From: Saccharicrinis sp. UBA6048
GTDB taxonomy: Bacteria; Bacteroidota; Bacteroidia; Bacteroidales; Marinilabiliaceae
Reading direction: 5' to 3'
Assembly (NCBI GenBank): GCA_002429115.1
Contig: DIYS01000231.1
Coordinates: forward strand, 1 to 21,181
DNA: 21,181 nucleotides
In this document: positions 1 to 7,218 of the stretch, piece after piece
Numbering within the stretch: position 1 is the stretch's first letter
How the letters are laid out: each line of letters starts with the position of its first letter
Notes under the pieces: model-generated
Databases searched by the model: none
Seen by the model: only the letters and a program-made list of their open reading frames with translations
Told to the model about the DNA's origin: nothing
Program-made: the position numbers and the translations under genes

Positions 1-111
1 TCTGTCTCTAAATCGTATCTATCAGTGCCTAGATCGTTGCTGACTGTCTCAAAGTCGATACTGACTGTGTCCAAATCGATACTGGATATAGCTTTATAGT
101 CTTTGACCTTA
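1..111. repeat. Degenerate 21-bp (3 x 7) tandem repeat tract
   Basis: Four in-phase 21-bp units lie at 1-21, 22-42, 43-63 and 64-84, then a looser tail with 7-bp spacing. Units 3 and 4 differ at only three of 21 positions. Because the period is a multiple of three, both strands read as heptapeptide repeats: the plus strand is open from the window edge to TAG at 97-99, and the minus strand is open from just before the repeats to the window edge. It sits directly after the stop codon of the minus-strand kinase gene. Most likely it is intergenic heptad-periodic DNA like that at 1138-1283 and 4059-4114, but the end of a plus-strand gene entering from the left cannot be excluded. Confidence 0.7.
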
Positions 112-1098
112 TTAAACACTTGTTTGATTGATAGAATTAACCACTTCACGAGCTAATCGCTCACTATAGCTGTTTATTTTCCAGTGATCGGGACTCCAGC
201 CTTTTAAAAAGCGATGAAAGTCGGTCCAGGCCACCGAGTAAAGCGCCCGCCAGTCTTTTTCCAATTGTTGTACATCCACTTGAATACCTTTTGATTCGAT
301 TGCTTTTTTAAGTGCTTTAAAATAAGTGTTTAGTAGTTGTTCTTCGTAGGCTTCGCAGTCCTCTTCATAGAGGCAACTGCCAACAAAATACGCAACATCC
401 TTCATGCCGCAGCCACCACCCACATATTGAAAATCCACCGCAGCCACATCTTTGCCATCCTCTGTAAAGCAAAAGTTTGCCAGTTTGGCATCGCCGTGAA
501 CAATGGTTTGGTAAGGACTATCTTTGAGTAGTTGATCCACCTGAGCAGCAACTTCTTTTAAGGGTTTATCGTCCATTATTTTTAACTCATCAGGACGAGT
601 CTCCAGGTGCCAGTAGGTGCCTGTTTGCCATAAACTATCCGGCTTCTGATGCAGGAATGTCGCATGGAAATTAGCCAGCCAGCTAAGACAGGTATTGATC
701 TCTGTCCACGACACCGTATTTTTACGGGCTGAATAGCCTGATGCATTCAAGTCTTCAAACACCATTAGTACCTCGTCGTCAAAATGCTTTAGTGCCAGGC
801 AGTGAGGTGTGCGACAACCATCATCACATTGCTTGTTATATTGCGCATACCAGGCTGTTTCAACACGGTAGGATTTAAGTTTACGCTCATGCGATAAATT
901 GGTGTTCCACCCACGTGGATGCTTGCTGTTATCAGGTAGCTTAACATGTTTGACAACCACACTTTCGGTAGCACATCCCTTCAATCCAATTCTGAGTATT
1001 TTCCCGTATCCGCTCCACAGGTTTTGAATTTCTTCAATTTCGTAGAGATCATCGGCAGCCGTTGCTTTTAATATGGTGTCTTTAAAGAGTTGATTCAT
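112..1098 (-). CDS. Ecdysteroid-kinase-like / CHK-type phosphotransferase
   Basis: A 328-residue soluble protein of the aminoglycoside-phosphotransferase/choline-kinase fold, closest in appearance to the ecdysteroid kinase-like (EcKL, DUF1679) branch. Visible are a candidate ATP-binding Lys in VVVKHV near residue 50, a hinge FEDL near 114-117, the catalytic loop HGDAKLAN at 201-208 and the metal-binding DFQ at 222-224, followed by YVGGGCGMKDVAYF, which is characteristic of EcKLs. It probably phosphorylates a hydroxyl on a small molecule; the substrate cannot be read from sequence. ATG at 1098 gives the usual family length. The upstream spacer is 7-bp-periodic DNA with no clear promoter, so it may be co-transcribed with the aas-like gene 179 bp upstream. 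Confidence 0.8.
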   Translation of the reverse strand: MNQLFKDTILKATAADDLYEIEEIQNLWSGYGKILRIGLKGCATESVVVKHVKLPDNSKHPRGWNTNLSHERKLKSYRVETAWYAQYNKQCDDGCRTPHCLALKHFDDEVLMVFEDLNASGYSARKNTVSWTEINTCLSWLANFHATFLHQKPDSLWQTGTYWHLETRPDELKIMDDKPLKEVAAQVDQLLKDSPYQTIVHGDAKLANFCFTEDGKDVAAVDFQYVGGGCGMKDVAYFVGSCLYEEDCEAYEEQLLNTYFKALKKAIESKGIQVDVQQLEKDWRALYSVAWTDFHRFLKGWSPDHWKINSYSERLAREVVNSINQTSV

Positions 1099-1137
1099 TA
1101 ATGATTAAGTGAATAGTGAAAAACTAAAAGTGAATAG

Positions 1138-1283
1138 TTTTGAGTTTAGAGTTCTGGGTTTAGTATCTAAAAACTGAAGTTCGTGTATTTTTTGGCTGGA
1201 TATTTTAGCATGCTGTAAATCGTCTTGATACTTTGTACTTGATACTCTTTACTTTTCTGGCTTGTCCAGGTTAGGGTTTAGGG
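1138..1283. repeat. Heptad-periodic intergenic tract between aas-like and kinase genes
   Basis: Two clear runs of consecutive 7-mers are visible: GAGTTTA, GAGTTCT, GGGTTTA, GTATCTA at 1142-1169, and TACTTTG, TACTTGA, TACTCTT, TACTTTT at 1229-1256. A telomere-like TTAGGG-TTTAGGG run follows at 1271-1283 and contains the stop codon of the aas-like gene (1278-1280 on the minus strand). No RNA gene, promoter or hairpin was recognised in this 179-bp spacer. Confidence 0.65.
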
Positions 1284-3959
1284 TTTTTCGAGCATTGCTT
1301 TGAGTATTTTATAATCGGTCTTTCCGGTGCCCAGTGTTGGTATTTCTTCTATTGAAACAACTTCACGAAGCTTGGCAATAGGTGCTACACCATTGGCTAA
1401 CAAATGTTGGTTGGCTTCGTCCAGATCAATATTGTTTTTAGCAAATAGGGCAATGCGTGGAGGCGTGGTTGTATCTGTTCCTTCAACAGCCAGTACCTGC
1501 TCTTCATCACTGCCGTATTTTTCGAGTAGTATTTTCTCAATAAATGGCAGGCTGATCATTTCACCTGCTATTTTGACAAAGCGTTTTAAGCGACCGGTTA
1601 TAAACAGAAAGCCATCCTCATCCAAATACCCTAAATCACCCGTTTGGTAGTAACGTTCGTCATCTATATCAAAAAATGGATTTAAATCGGGCTCATTCAG
1701 GTAGCCATCAAAAACATTGGGGCCATGCATGTAAATCATCCCTGCCTGGTTGGCTGCCAGAGGCTTTTTGCTGTCCAGATCGAGTATTTTTGTTTTAATG
1801 CCTGGCAGTACCTTACCTACACTGTTCAATTTCTGCTTTTCCATTGGGTTAAGCGATAAAACAGGCGAACATTCTGTGATGCCGTATCCTTCCAGTATCA
1901 AGGCATCATTGGTCACCGATTCAAACAAGGTTTTAAGAGATTCCGGCATAGCTTCGGCACCCGATATGGCATACTTAATGGATTTGAACGCATAGCTGGC
2001 TGTTGAACCCTCTGCCAGCAACAGTTTAAGAAACCCCGGGGTTCCGATCAGTACATTGGTTTTGGTGTGTTTGATTATGCGTAATACCTCTTTGGCATCG
2101 GTTGGGTTAGGGGTATAGGCCACTTTTACACCGGTAATCAGCGGTAAAATATTAAGCACGGTAAAGCCAAAACTGTGGAAAGGAGGCAGAAATGACAGGA
2201 AATTGTAATTGTTATCAATGTCGATCATTTTAAAAGCACTGGCCAGATTATTGACCACATTACTATGCGATAATGGAACGGCTTTAGGCAAGGCTTCACT
2301 GCCCGATGTAAACAGGATAACGGCTGATTCAGGAAGGCGATAGGTTCTGATAAACAGCTTTGGAAACTTCGCCTTGAGGGCACCTTTTAATTTAGTTGAT
2401 AAACTAAGTTGAGGCACTTTCTTTTCCAATAGAACTACCTTGTTTTTGATTTCAGGAGGTAGTTGTTCTTCAATCTTTTCAATAAAAGCACCGGCTGATA
2501 GAATGGTATTTACCTCGGCTGTTTTCATACAGTGAAGCAATACTTTTTGACCTACTGTCCAGTTAAGCATTACCGGAATTTTGCCCGCGAGATAGCAGGC
2601 AGCGATAAGCAGTGTTGTGCTCTGTAAAGCCGGCAGCATAATACCAATGTGTTTATCCTTGTATTCTTTTTTAAGCATCTCGGATACAACGCAAGCTTTT
2701 AGAAAGAAGGTCTTTTTATCGGTAGAACCCAACATGGCATCATAACAGAAGGGATCTGAACCATTTTTGGTAAAGGTTTCAATGATAAGTTGGGCGATGT
2801 TCTTCTCAGCATTGATTGAAATATTTTGGATTTCAGATACAGGCAAGTGTAAGTTCGATGGTTTTAAATCACTTTCACTGCTGAATTTGCCCATGGCCAC
2901 AAGACATAAATCGGCCACAGTTTTTATTTCATTGATTTGAGGTGCTTTGAAAGTTGTAAACAGATTTTCAACTTCTGAGATTATCTCCACCAGGTTAAGT
3001 GAATCGGCACCCAAATCCAGCTGAAGATAGCTTTCTTTGGTAATGACAGACTCTTCAATTTCCAATATCTGTGCAATGCAGCTGCTAACTTTCTTTAGCA
3101 CATCATCAGGAATAGCAAGCGTCGAATTGCCATTGGTCTTTTTAAGAGAAGCATCCGAGCCGGCAATGGTTGGCGGTAACTTCCGCTTAAGCTTTGGTGC
3201 CAGAAAATGATATCTGATATAGCTCACGGCTTCTTCTCCATTCACATTGTATACACTTTCCAGATAGCGGTTAAAGGCCTGTTTGTCAATCTGCGATTTA
3301 GAACGTGCTTCATCTGTAATATTTACTATTTCAATATTTACCTGACGCCTTGGCATCAATAAAAGAAGGTTGCAAAACCAGAGGCCGATGCATTTAAATA
3401 GTGTAGCGAAGAATGATGGAGATTTACCCATCCATGCACGCGACCAGCGACTTCCCCACAAACCGGATATACGCACAGCGATCACCTCTGCATCTTCAGG
3501 TAGTTCCTTAACAACAAGCTGGGCACTTTGTTTATTGATGATGCGTTCATAGCCTTGTGCGGCAATCTGACCACTAGGGTACAATACCACATTTCTGCCA
3601 TTTTTAAGTCCTTGTCCAACGGCACTCACAATTTGATCCAGAACATTGGTGTTTCGACTGCCTGCTTCCAAATCACTTACTCTTACAGCTCCCCATCCCT
3701 TAAAAAAGCTTTTAGCTACAGGAATATCGTAGTAGCTTGAAAGCATTACAGGAACCGCTGTACTGTATTTGTACAGATTCGCAAAAAGCAGAATCGGGTC
3801 CATGATTGCCTGGTGGTTCGGAAGAATCAGTTTAGCATTCACTGAATTTAAATGCTCCTGGCCCTTGATACCTACTTTGTAACGCGCACTTAATACCAGG
3901 CGTACGAAGGCGAAAAGCAATTTGGCAATTCCGATTATAATGGGATGACGATGTTTCAT
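1278..3959 (-). CDS. aas: Aas-like fusion: PlsC acyltransferase - acyl carrier protein - acyl-ACP synthetase
   Basis: Starting from ATG at 3959 (893 residues), three modules are visible. An N-terminal PlsC-type acyltransferase has NHQAIMDP (HX4D motif) at about 48-55. An acyl carrier protein has phosphopantetheine-site Ser about 320 in LGADSLNL. A C-terminal AMP-binding acyl-activating domain has ILFTSGSEALPK at about 548-559, GYGITECSP and YYQTGDLGYLDEDG. E. coli Aas (719 residues) re-acylates 2-acyl-lysophospholipid at the inner membrane using ACP as a separate subunit; here the ACP is built in. The adjacent upstream gene is an LplT-like transporter, the usual Aas partner. An upstream in-frame TTG at 4037 would add 26 residues but is less likely than the ATG. 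The stop codon lies inside a CCCTAAA-like repeat. Confidence 0.85.
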   Translation of the reverse strand: MKHRHPIIIGIAKLLFAFVRLVLSARYKVGIKGQEHLNSVNAKLILPNHQAIMDPILLFANLYKYSTAVPVMLSSYYDIPVAKSFFKGWGAVRVSDLEAGSRNTNVLDQIVSAVGQGLKNGRNVVLYPSGQIAAQGYERIINKQSAQLVVKELPEDAEVIAVRISGLWGSRWSRAWMGKSPSFFATLFKCIGLWFCNLLLLMPRRQVNIEIVNITDEARSKSQIDKQAFNRYLESVYNVNGEEAVSYIRYHFLAPKLKRKLPPTIAGSDASLKKTNGNSTLAIPDDVLKKVSSCIAQILEIEESVITKESYLQLDLGADSLNLVEIISEVENLFTTFKAPQINEIKTVADLCLVAMGKFSSESDLKPSNLHLPVSEIQNISINAEKNIAQLIIETFTKNGSDPFCYDAMLGSTDKKTFFLKACVVSEMLKKEYKDKHIGIMLPALQSTTLLIAACYLAGKIPVMLNWTVGQKVLLHCMKTAEVNTILSAGAFIEKIEEQLPPEIKNKVVLLEKKVPQLSLSTKLKGALKAKFPKLFIRTYRLPESAVILFTSGSEALPKAVPLSHSNVVNNLASAFKMIDIDNNYNFLSFLPPFHSFGFTVLNILPLITGVKVAYTPNPTDAKEVLRIIKHTKTNVLIGTPGFLKLLLAEGSTASYAFKSIKYAISGAEAMPESLKTLFESVTNDALILEGYGITECSPVLSLNPMEKQKLNSVGKVLPGIKTKILDLDSKKPLAANQAGMIYMHGPNVFDGYLNEPDLNPFFDIDDERYYQTGDLGYLDEDGFLFITGRLKRFVKIAGEMISLPFIEKILLEKYGSDEEQVLAVEGTDTTTPPRIALFAKNNIDLDEANQHLLANGVAPIAKLREVVSIEEIPTLGTGKTDYKILKAMLEKP

Positions 3960-3977
3960 ATCATTATTTTTTAATAG

Positions 3978-4005
3978 TAAAAAATATCGCTTGCTGAGCA
4001 AGCAA
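3978..4005 (-). terminator. Candidate hairpin terminator between lplT-like and aas-like genes
   Basis: On the minus strand GCTTGC and GCAAGC (3998-4003 and 3989-3994) pair across a 3-nt loop, extendable by two pairs, and are followed by GATATTTTTT. The stem is short. It lies about 100 nt after the lplT-like stop and 30 nt before the aas-like start, so it would attenuate rather than end the operon. Confidence 0.4.
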
Positions 4006-4008
4006 AAT

Positions 4009-4041
4009 GTAAACCACAAAATCCACGAATAACACAAATTG
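4009..4041. repeat. CACGAAT-type intergenic repeat, copy 1
   Basis: The stretch AACCACAAAATCCACGAATA followed by ACACAAATT closely resembles AACCACAGATGACACGAATG followed by ACCACAAAT at 9687-9715. Both show an internal period of roughly 9 bp. Two copies in 21 kb of unrelated spacers suggest a dispersed intergenic repeat. Confidence 0.5.
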
Positions 4042-4058
4042 TGAATAGTTGTGCAATT

Positions 4059-4114
4059 TTTAGTTTACTACTGTCTTCTGACTAACCATGAGGGGCTAAC
4101 TATTGTTTACTCCT
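4059..4114. repeat. Heptad-periodic tract after the lplT-like gene
   Basis: Consecutive 7-mers TTTAGTT, TACTACT, GTCTTCT, GACTAAC run from 4059 to 4086 and continue as CATGAGG, GGCTAAC, TATTGTT, TACTCCT to 4114. The stop codon of the lplT-like gene (4107-4109, minus strand) lies inside the tract, as at the aas-like 3' end. Confidence 0.6.
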
Positions 4115-5345
4115 TTATGCGCCCTGCACCGGGTATGCGTAACCAGGCAAAAATAGTAATGAGTAAAGTTATAACAGCAACAGCCGCAAATACAACCAAT
4201 GAATTGGCTAAGGTTTCCACAAGGCCAAATACTCCTGCTGATAACAGGATAAAGGTAAAAAGCATCAGGTTGTTATAGGCCAGAATTAATCCCAGTTTAC
4301 GGCCTTGAACACGATCCTGAATAAAAGCGTTTAGTGGAATTTTAAATACACCGGCAAAAAAAGCAGTGAGTACAATCAGAATGGTAAAAAGGGTGGTTTC
4401 CGGGTTAAGTATAAATATCAGCGACACACAAATCAACATGCCAACGCCGCCAATTGGTACCAGGTTTGTTCTGACTTTTTTATTCGAAATAACTCCAGTT
4501 ATATAACACCCAAGACCTATACCTATGGCAACAATGGCCATTATAGTACTGGTAGCAGTATCGCTTAACTGAAGCATATTACGACAGTGTACCGTAATAT
4601 TCATTTGCAGCAATGAGCCAATAGCCCAAAACGTAGCCAGACCCATGATAACCACATTCAATCCTTTTATTTGGCGACTCCATTTATACGAGCGGATGAG
4701 AAAAAGGATAGGATTAAGCGTCGTACTGTCTTCATCATCAGGTACGGTTTCTTTTGGTGCTATTTTTAAACTGATTAACCAACCCAATACCGCAAAGATG
4801 ATAAGCGCCGCACAAACTATGGTGATACGATGAGGAGCAAGCAATTCAAATTGACTGATGTCAGAGGTAACACCCGCAAAGTAAGTCCCAAGCAGTACAC
4901 CCATAAATGTTAACATTTCCATGGCACCGGTTCCAAAAGGTATTCCTTCTTTACCACCAATGTCGCGGATAATTCCATATTTGGCTGGCGAAAATAAACA
5001 GCTTTGCAAACCCATAAGAAATATGGCAAACATGGTGATGGTGATGCTCTGAAATATGAAGCCAATAGAGGCAATTGCCATGATGGGAATTGCAAATAAT
5101 TTAGCCCTCTGAATGATTTTTGCTTTTGCATGATCACGAGCCAGTTTACCAGCAATTGGTGAAAATGCAATATATGGCACTACAAATAAGGCTGAAGCAA
5201 GCATGATAACAATGGACTCTTTATCTTTCATTATCCATGTGGTAGAAATAAAAAATACGAGGTATTTCAGATAGTTATCATTCAATACACCTAAAAAGTT
5301 GGTGATGAAAAGTGGTAACCAGTTGGTTTTTATTGCTTTGTTCAT
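4107..5345 (-). CDS. lplT: MFS transporter, LplT-like (lysophospholipid transporter)
   Basis: A 412-residue polytopic protein with about 12 hydrophobic segments. The N-terminal signature FLGVLNDNYLKYLVFF matches the GxxNDN motif typical of LplT and related MFS proteins. A central basic cytoplasmic loop (about residues 190-215) separates two six-helix halves. LplT flips lysophospholipids from the outer to the inner leaflet of the inner membrane for re-acylation by Aas, and the gene is followed 147 bp downstream by the Aas-like fusion, which strongly supports the assignment. ATG at 5345 is chosen because the first helix starts soon after it. A perfect -7 element sits at 5399-5406. Specificity for lysophospholipid rests mainly on context. 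Confidence 0.78.
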   Translation of the reverse strand: MNKAIKTNWLPLFITNFLGVLNDNYLKYLVFFISTTWIMKDKESIVIMLASALFVVPYIAFSPIAGKLARDHAKAKIIQRAKLFAIPIMAIASIGFIFQSITITMFAIFLMGLQSCLFSPAKYGIIRDIGGKEGIPFGTGAMEMLTFMGVLLGTYFAGVTSDISQFELLAPHRITIVCAALIIFAVLGWLISLKIAPKETVPDDEDSTTLNPILFLIRSYKWSRQIKGLNVVIMGLATFWAIGSLLQMNITVHCRNMLQLSDTATSTIMAIVAIGIGLGCYITGVISNKKVRTNLVPIGGVGMLICVSLIFILNPETTLFTILIVLTAFFAGVFKIPLNAFIQDRVQGRKLGLILAYNNLMLFTFILLSAGVFGLVETLANSLVVFAAVAVITLLITIFAWLRIPGAGRIKE

Positions 5346-5362
5346 GATTTGAGTTTTTAAAG

Positions 5363-5390
5363 CAGGCTGCCGAATTTAACCAGCAGCCTG
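5363..5390 (-). terminator. Hairpin in the DUF2339-lplT spacer (5'-UTR hairpin or terminator)
   Basis: CAGGCTGC (5363-5370) and GCAGCCTG (5383-5390) form a perfect 8-bp stem with a 12-nt loop. Read on the minus strand it is followed only by CTTTAAAAAC, a poor T-run. It lies 60 nt past the DUF2339 stop and 17 nt before the lplT-like start, beginning about where a transcript from the -7 element at 5399-5406 would start. Confidence 0.4.
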
Positions 5391-5398
5391 AATGGTTA

Positions 5399-5406
5399 CA
5401 AATATA
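5399..5406 (-). promoter_or_regulatory. Bacteroidota -7 element for lplT-aas pair
   Basis: TATATTTG on the minus strand is a perfect TAnnTTTG. No matching -33 TTTG was found at 17-23 bp. The start codon of the lplT-like gene is 54 nt downstream. Confidence 0.5.
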
Positions 5407-5450
5407 TATGAACCACTTGTTTTCTGCACAGTAAGGGTGCATATTAACGA

Positions 5451-7040
5451 TTACTTATCGCTAATTTCTGCTTCATTTTCTGTTCTTGGTATAAGAACAG
5501 CTTCTTTATCGAGCCATCGTTTGTTAATATTTGCAATGGCAAGGGTAACTAAGCCCATAATCATCAGGAATATCATTTTGCTTATGCTGGCTTCACCTGA
5601 TAAATCCCAAAAGAAGACTTTTACGGATGTGATAAGCAGAACAATAGAACCCATGATTCTGAATGCGATCGCCTTAGTATGTGCACCCCACAGGAATATA
5701 AACAGGGCATAAACAATGTACGAGATTGATATGGCCAGTGACTGATGCATAAAAGTAATGTCATAAGCCGACCAAAGGTTTTTAATCTGTATTGTAAATA
5801 ATCCCGCCACGATGATATTGGATACGATGGCCATAAAAGTACTTAAGCTGTTATTGCCAGCCTGTTCTTGTTTACCAGCATAGAAACCAAAGGAGGCTAA
5901 GGCAATCCATGTTAAGGCGCCTGCATTGAAGAATGGGATATATCTTATTCCAAGAATCTCTACCCATTGAACATCCCAGGCTACAGTGAACCAGTAGATG
6001 ATTAGAATCATCCAGGCGGCATAACTAACAATGGTCAACTCCTTTGTTTTTGTAAAATGCCCGATGGCATAGGTACTAACAACGACCAATAGCCATAATA
6101 AAGTTGTGATCACATATTCTAATCCATAAATGCTTAAAGGATGGATGTTAGCTGCTGAAATGGCAAATAAAATAAGTCCGATGCACACATAAATAATGGC
6201 CGGGAACACACTTTTATCAGATAACTGGTAGATAAATGCAGCGGCTGAAATAAATGTGATACCAACGATCAGCAATGGTACGGTAAAGCTGATGTCAAAA
6301 CTTCCAAGAATGTAAATTGACCAAAAAATAAACAACATGGCATTGAGTAGGCTTAAGTATAAATTCCAACCTGTAAATCGATCGTTCTCAATGTAAGAGG
6401 CATAGATAATTCCACCCATATACGTGACGAACAATGCGGCTGCATAAAAGAATGGTCGTCCCCATGATAAAGGATCAAAATAGATAAAGTAAGTGGCATA
6501 AATCAATACCGTGATTAAAAAGGTCATAATACGTAATTCAGTCCAGCGCTTTGACAGGCTAACATACAATGCACCTACATTTAATATCAGGACATAAATA
6601 AACAGCCACACATCATGTTGAGGTTCAGCCTTCATAAAAATAGGGGACAGCAGGCCACCCATAATACTGATAAAAATGAGGCCCCGTAAGTTGTAGCGAT
6701 AACTCAAAAAGGTTGTTAAGGCAGTTATGCACAGCACCGAAATAAAGGTGATGTTGTAGGGCCATGTGAGGTTGTTGCTAAATGCTACATATGAGAAAGT
6801 AGCATAAATAACACTCATTCCACTTCCTGCCAATAACTGGCAGAGGTTCAATTGACTTTTGCGATAATAGCTGTAACCGGCAAACAGAAGTGTAATTCCT
6901 GTGGCAAATCCGGTCAGGACTCGCATTTCGGCTGGGAACCAATCATTTTCAAAGGCTATTTTCAAGAAATAGGTAAACGATGAAAACAAGAATACGATTC
7001 CCAATGAGGTGATCCAGTGTTTTTTAATTAGTTCGATCAT
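5451..7040 (-). CDS. DUF2339 polytopic membrane protein
   Basis: A 529-residue protein that is almost entirely hydrophobic helices, ending in a charged tail (KEAVLIPRTENEAEISDK). The early block with YYRKSQLNLCQLLAGSGMSV, then helices ending in FISIMGGLLSPIF, matches the pattern of DUF2339 proteins, as does the C-terminal SVKVFFWDLSGEASISKMIF. No catalytic motif is visible. Biochemical function is unknown; DUF2339 proteins are predicted integral membrane proteins of bacterial inner membranes. This copy is shorter than many members, starting directly at the membrane core without the usual N-terminal coiled-coil segment. ATG at 7040 is preceded by a good promoter at 7080-7112. Confidence 0.75.
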   Translation of the reverse strand: MIELIKKHWITSLGIVFLFSSFTYFLKIAFENDWFPAEMRVLTGFATGITLLFAGYSYYRKSQLNLCQLLAGSGMSVIYATFSYVAFSNNLTWPYNITFISVLCITALTTFLSYRYNLRGLIFISIMGGLLSPIFMKAEPQHDVWLFIYVLILNVGALYVSLSKRWTELRIMTFLITVLIYATYFIYFDPLSWGRPFFYAAALFVTYMGGIIYASYIENDRFTGWNLYLSLLNAMLFIFWSIYILGSFDISFTVPLLIVGITFISAAAFIYQLSDKSVFPAIIYVCIGLILFAISAANIHPLSIYGLEYVITTLLWLLVVVSTYAIGHFTKTKELTIVSYAAWMILIIYWFTVAWDVQWVEILGIRYIPFFNAGALTWIALASFGFYAGKQEQAGNNSLSTFMAIVSNIIVAGLFTIQIKNLWSAYDITFMHQSLAISISYIVYALFIFLWGAHTKAIAFRIMGSIVLLITSVKVFFWDLSGEASISKMIFLMIMGLVTLAIANINKRWLDKEAVLIPRTENEAEISDK

Positions 7041-7079
7041 GACTAATAAATTTGGGTTAAACTTTAATTTTTAACACTA

Positions 7080-7112
7080 CAAACTTACAGCAACATAGAG
7101 TGCGGATACAAA
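7080..7112 (-). promoter_or_regulatory. Promoter of DUF2339 gene (-33 TTTG / -7 TAAGTTTG)
   Basis: On the minus strand TTTG (7112-7109) is followed after 21 bp by TAAGTTTG (7087-7080), a full match to the Bacteroidota primary-sigma consensus, giving a 5' UTR of about 30 nt before the ATG at 7040. Confidence 0.65.
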
Positions 7113-7149
7113 CCAATGTTAAGTAATAAAGGAGTTTTAAAAACTTCAC

Positions 7150-7157
7150 TATATTTG
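7150..7157 (+). promoter_or_regulatory. -7 element for the 502-residue protein
   Basis: TATATTTG is a perfect TAnnTTTG, 61 nt before the GTG start at 7219. No good -33 TTTG is visible. It forms a divergent arrangement with the minus-strand promoter at 7080-7112. Confidence 0.5.
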
Positions 7158-7218
7158 TTGTGATATCAATAGATACAGTAAATGTATTTATTAAAAAAGG
7201 ACTTTTAAAAAGTGTAAT

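Noticed and set aside
1..99. Possible CRISPR-like array from the 21-bp repeats
   Set aside because: Units are directly adjacent without spacers and are degenerate; no cas gene is nearby.
3960..4037. N-terminal extension of the aas-like protein from TTG at 4037
   Set aside because: It overlaps the intergenic repeat and a hairpin, uses a rare start, and the ATG at 3959 gives a normal PlsC N-terminus.
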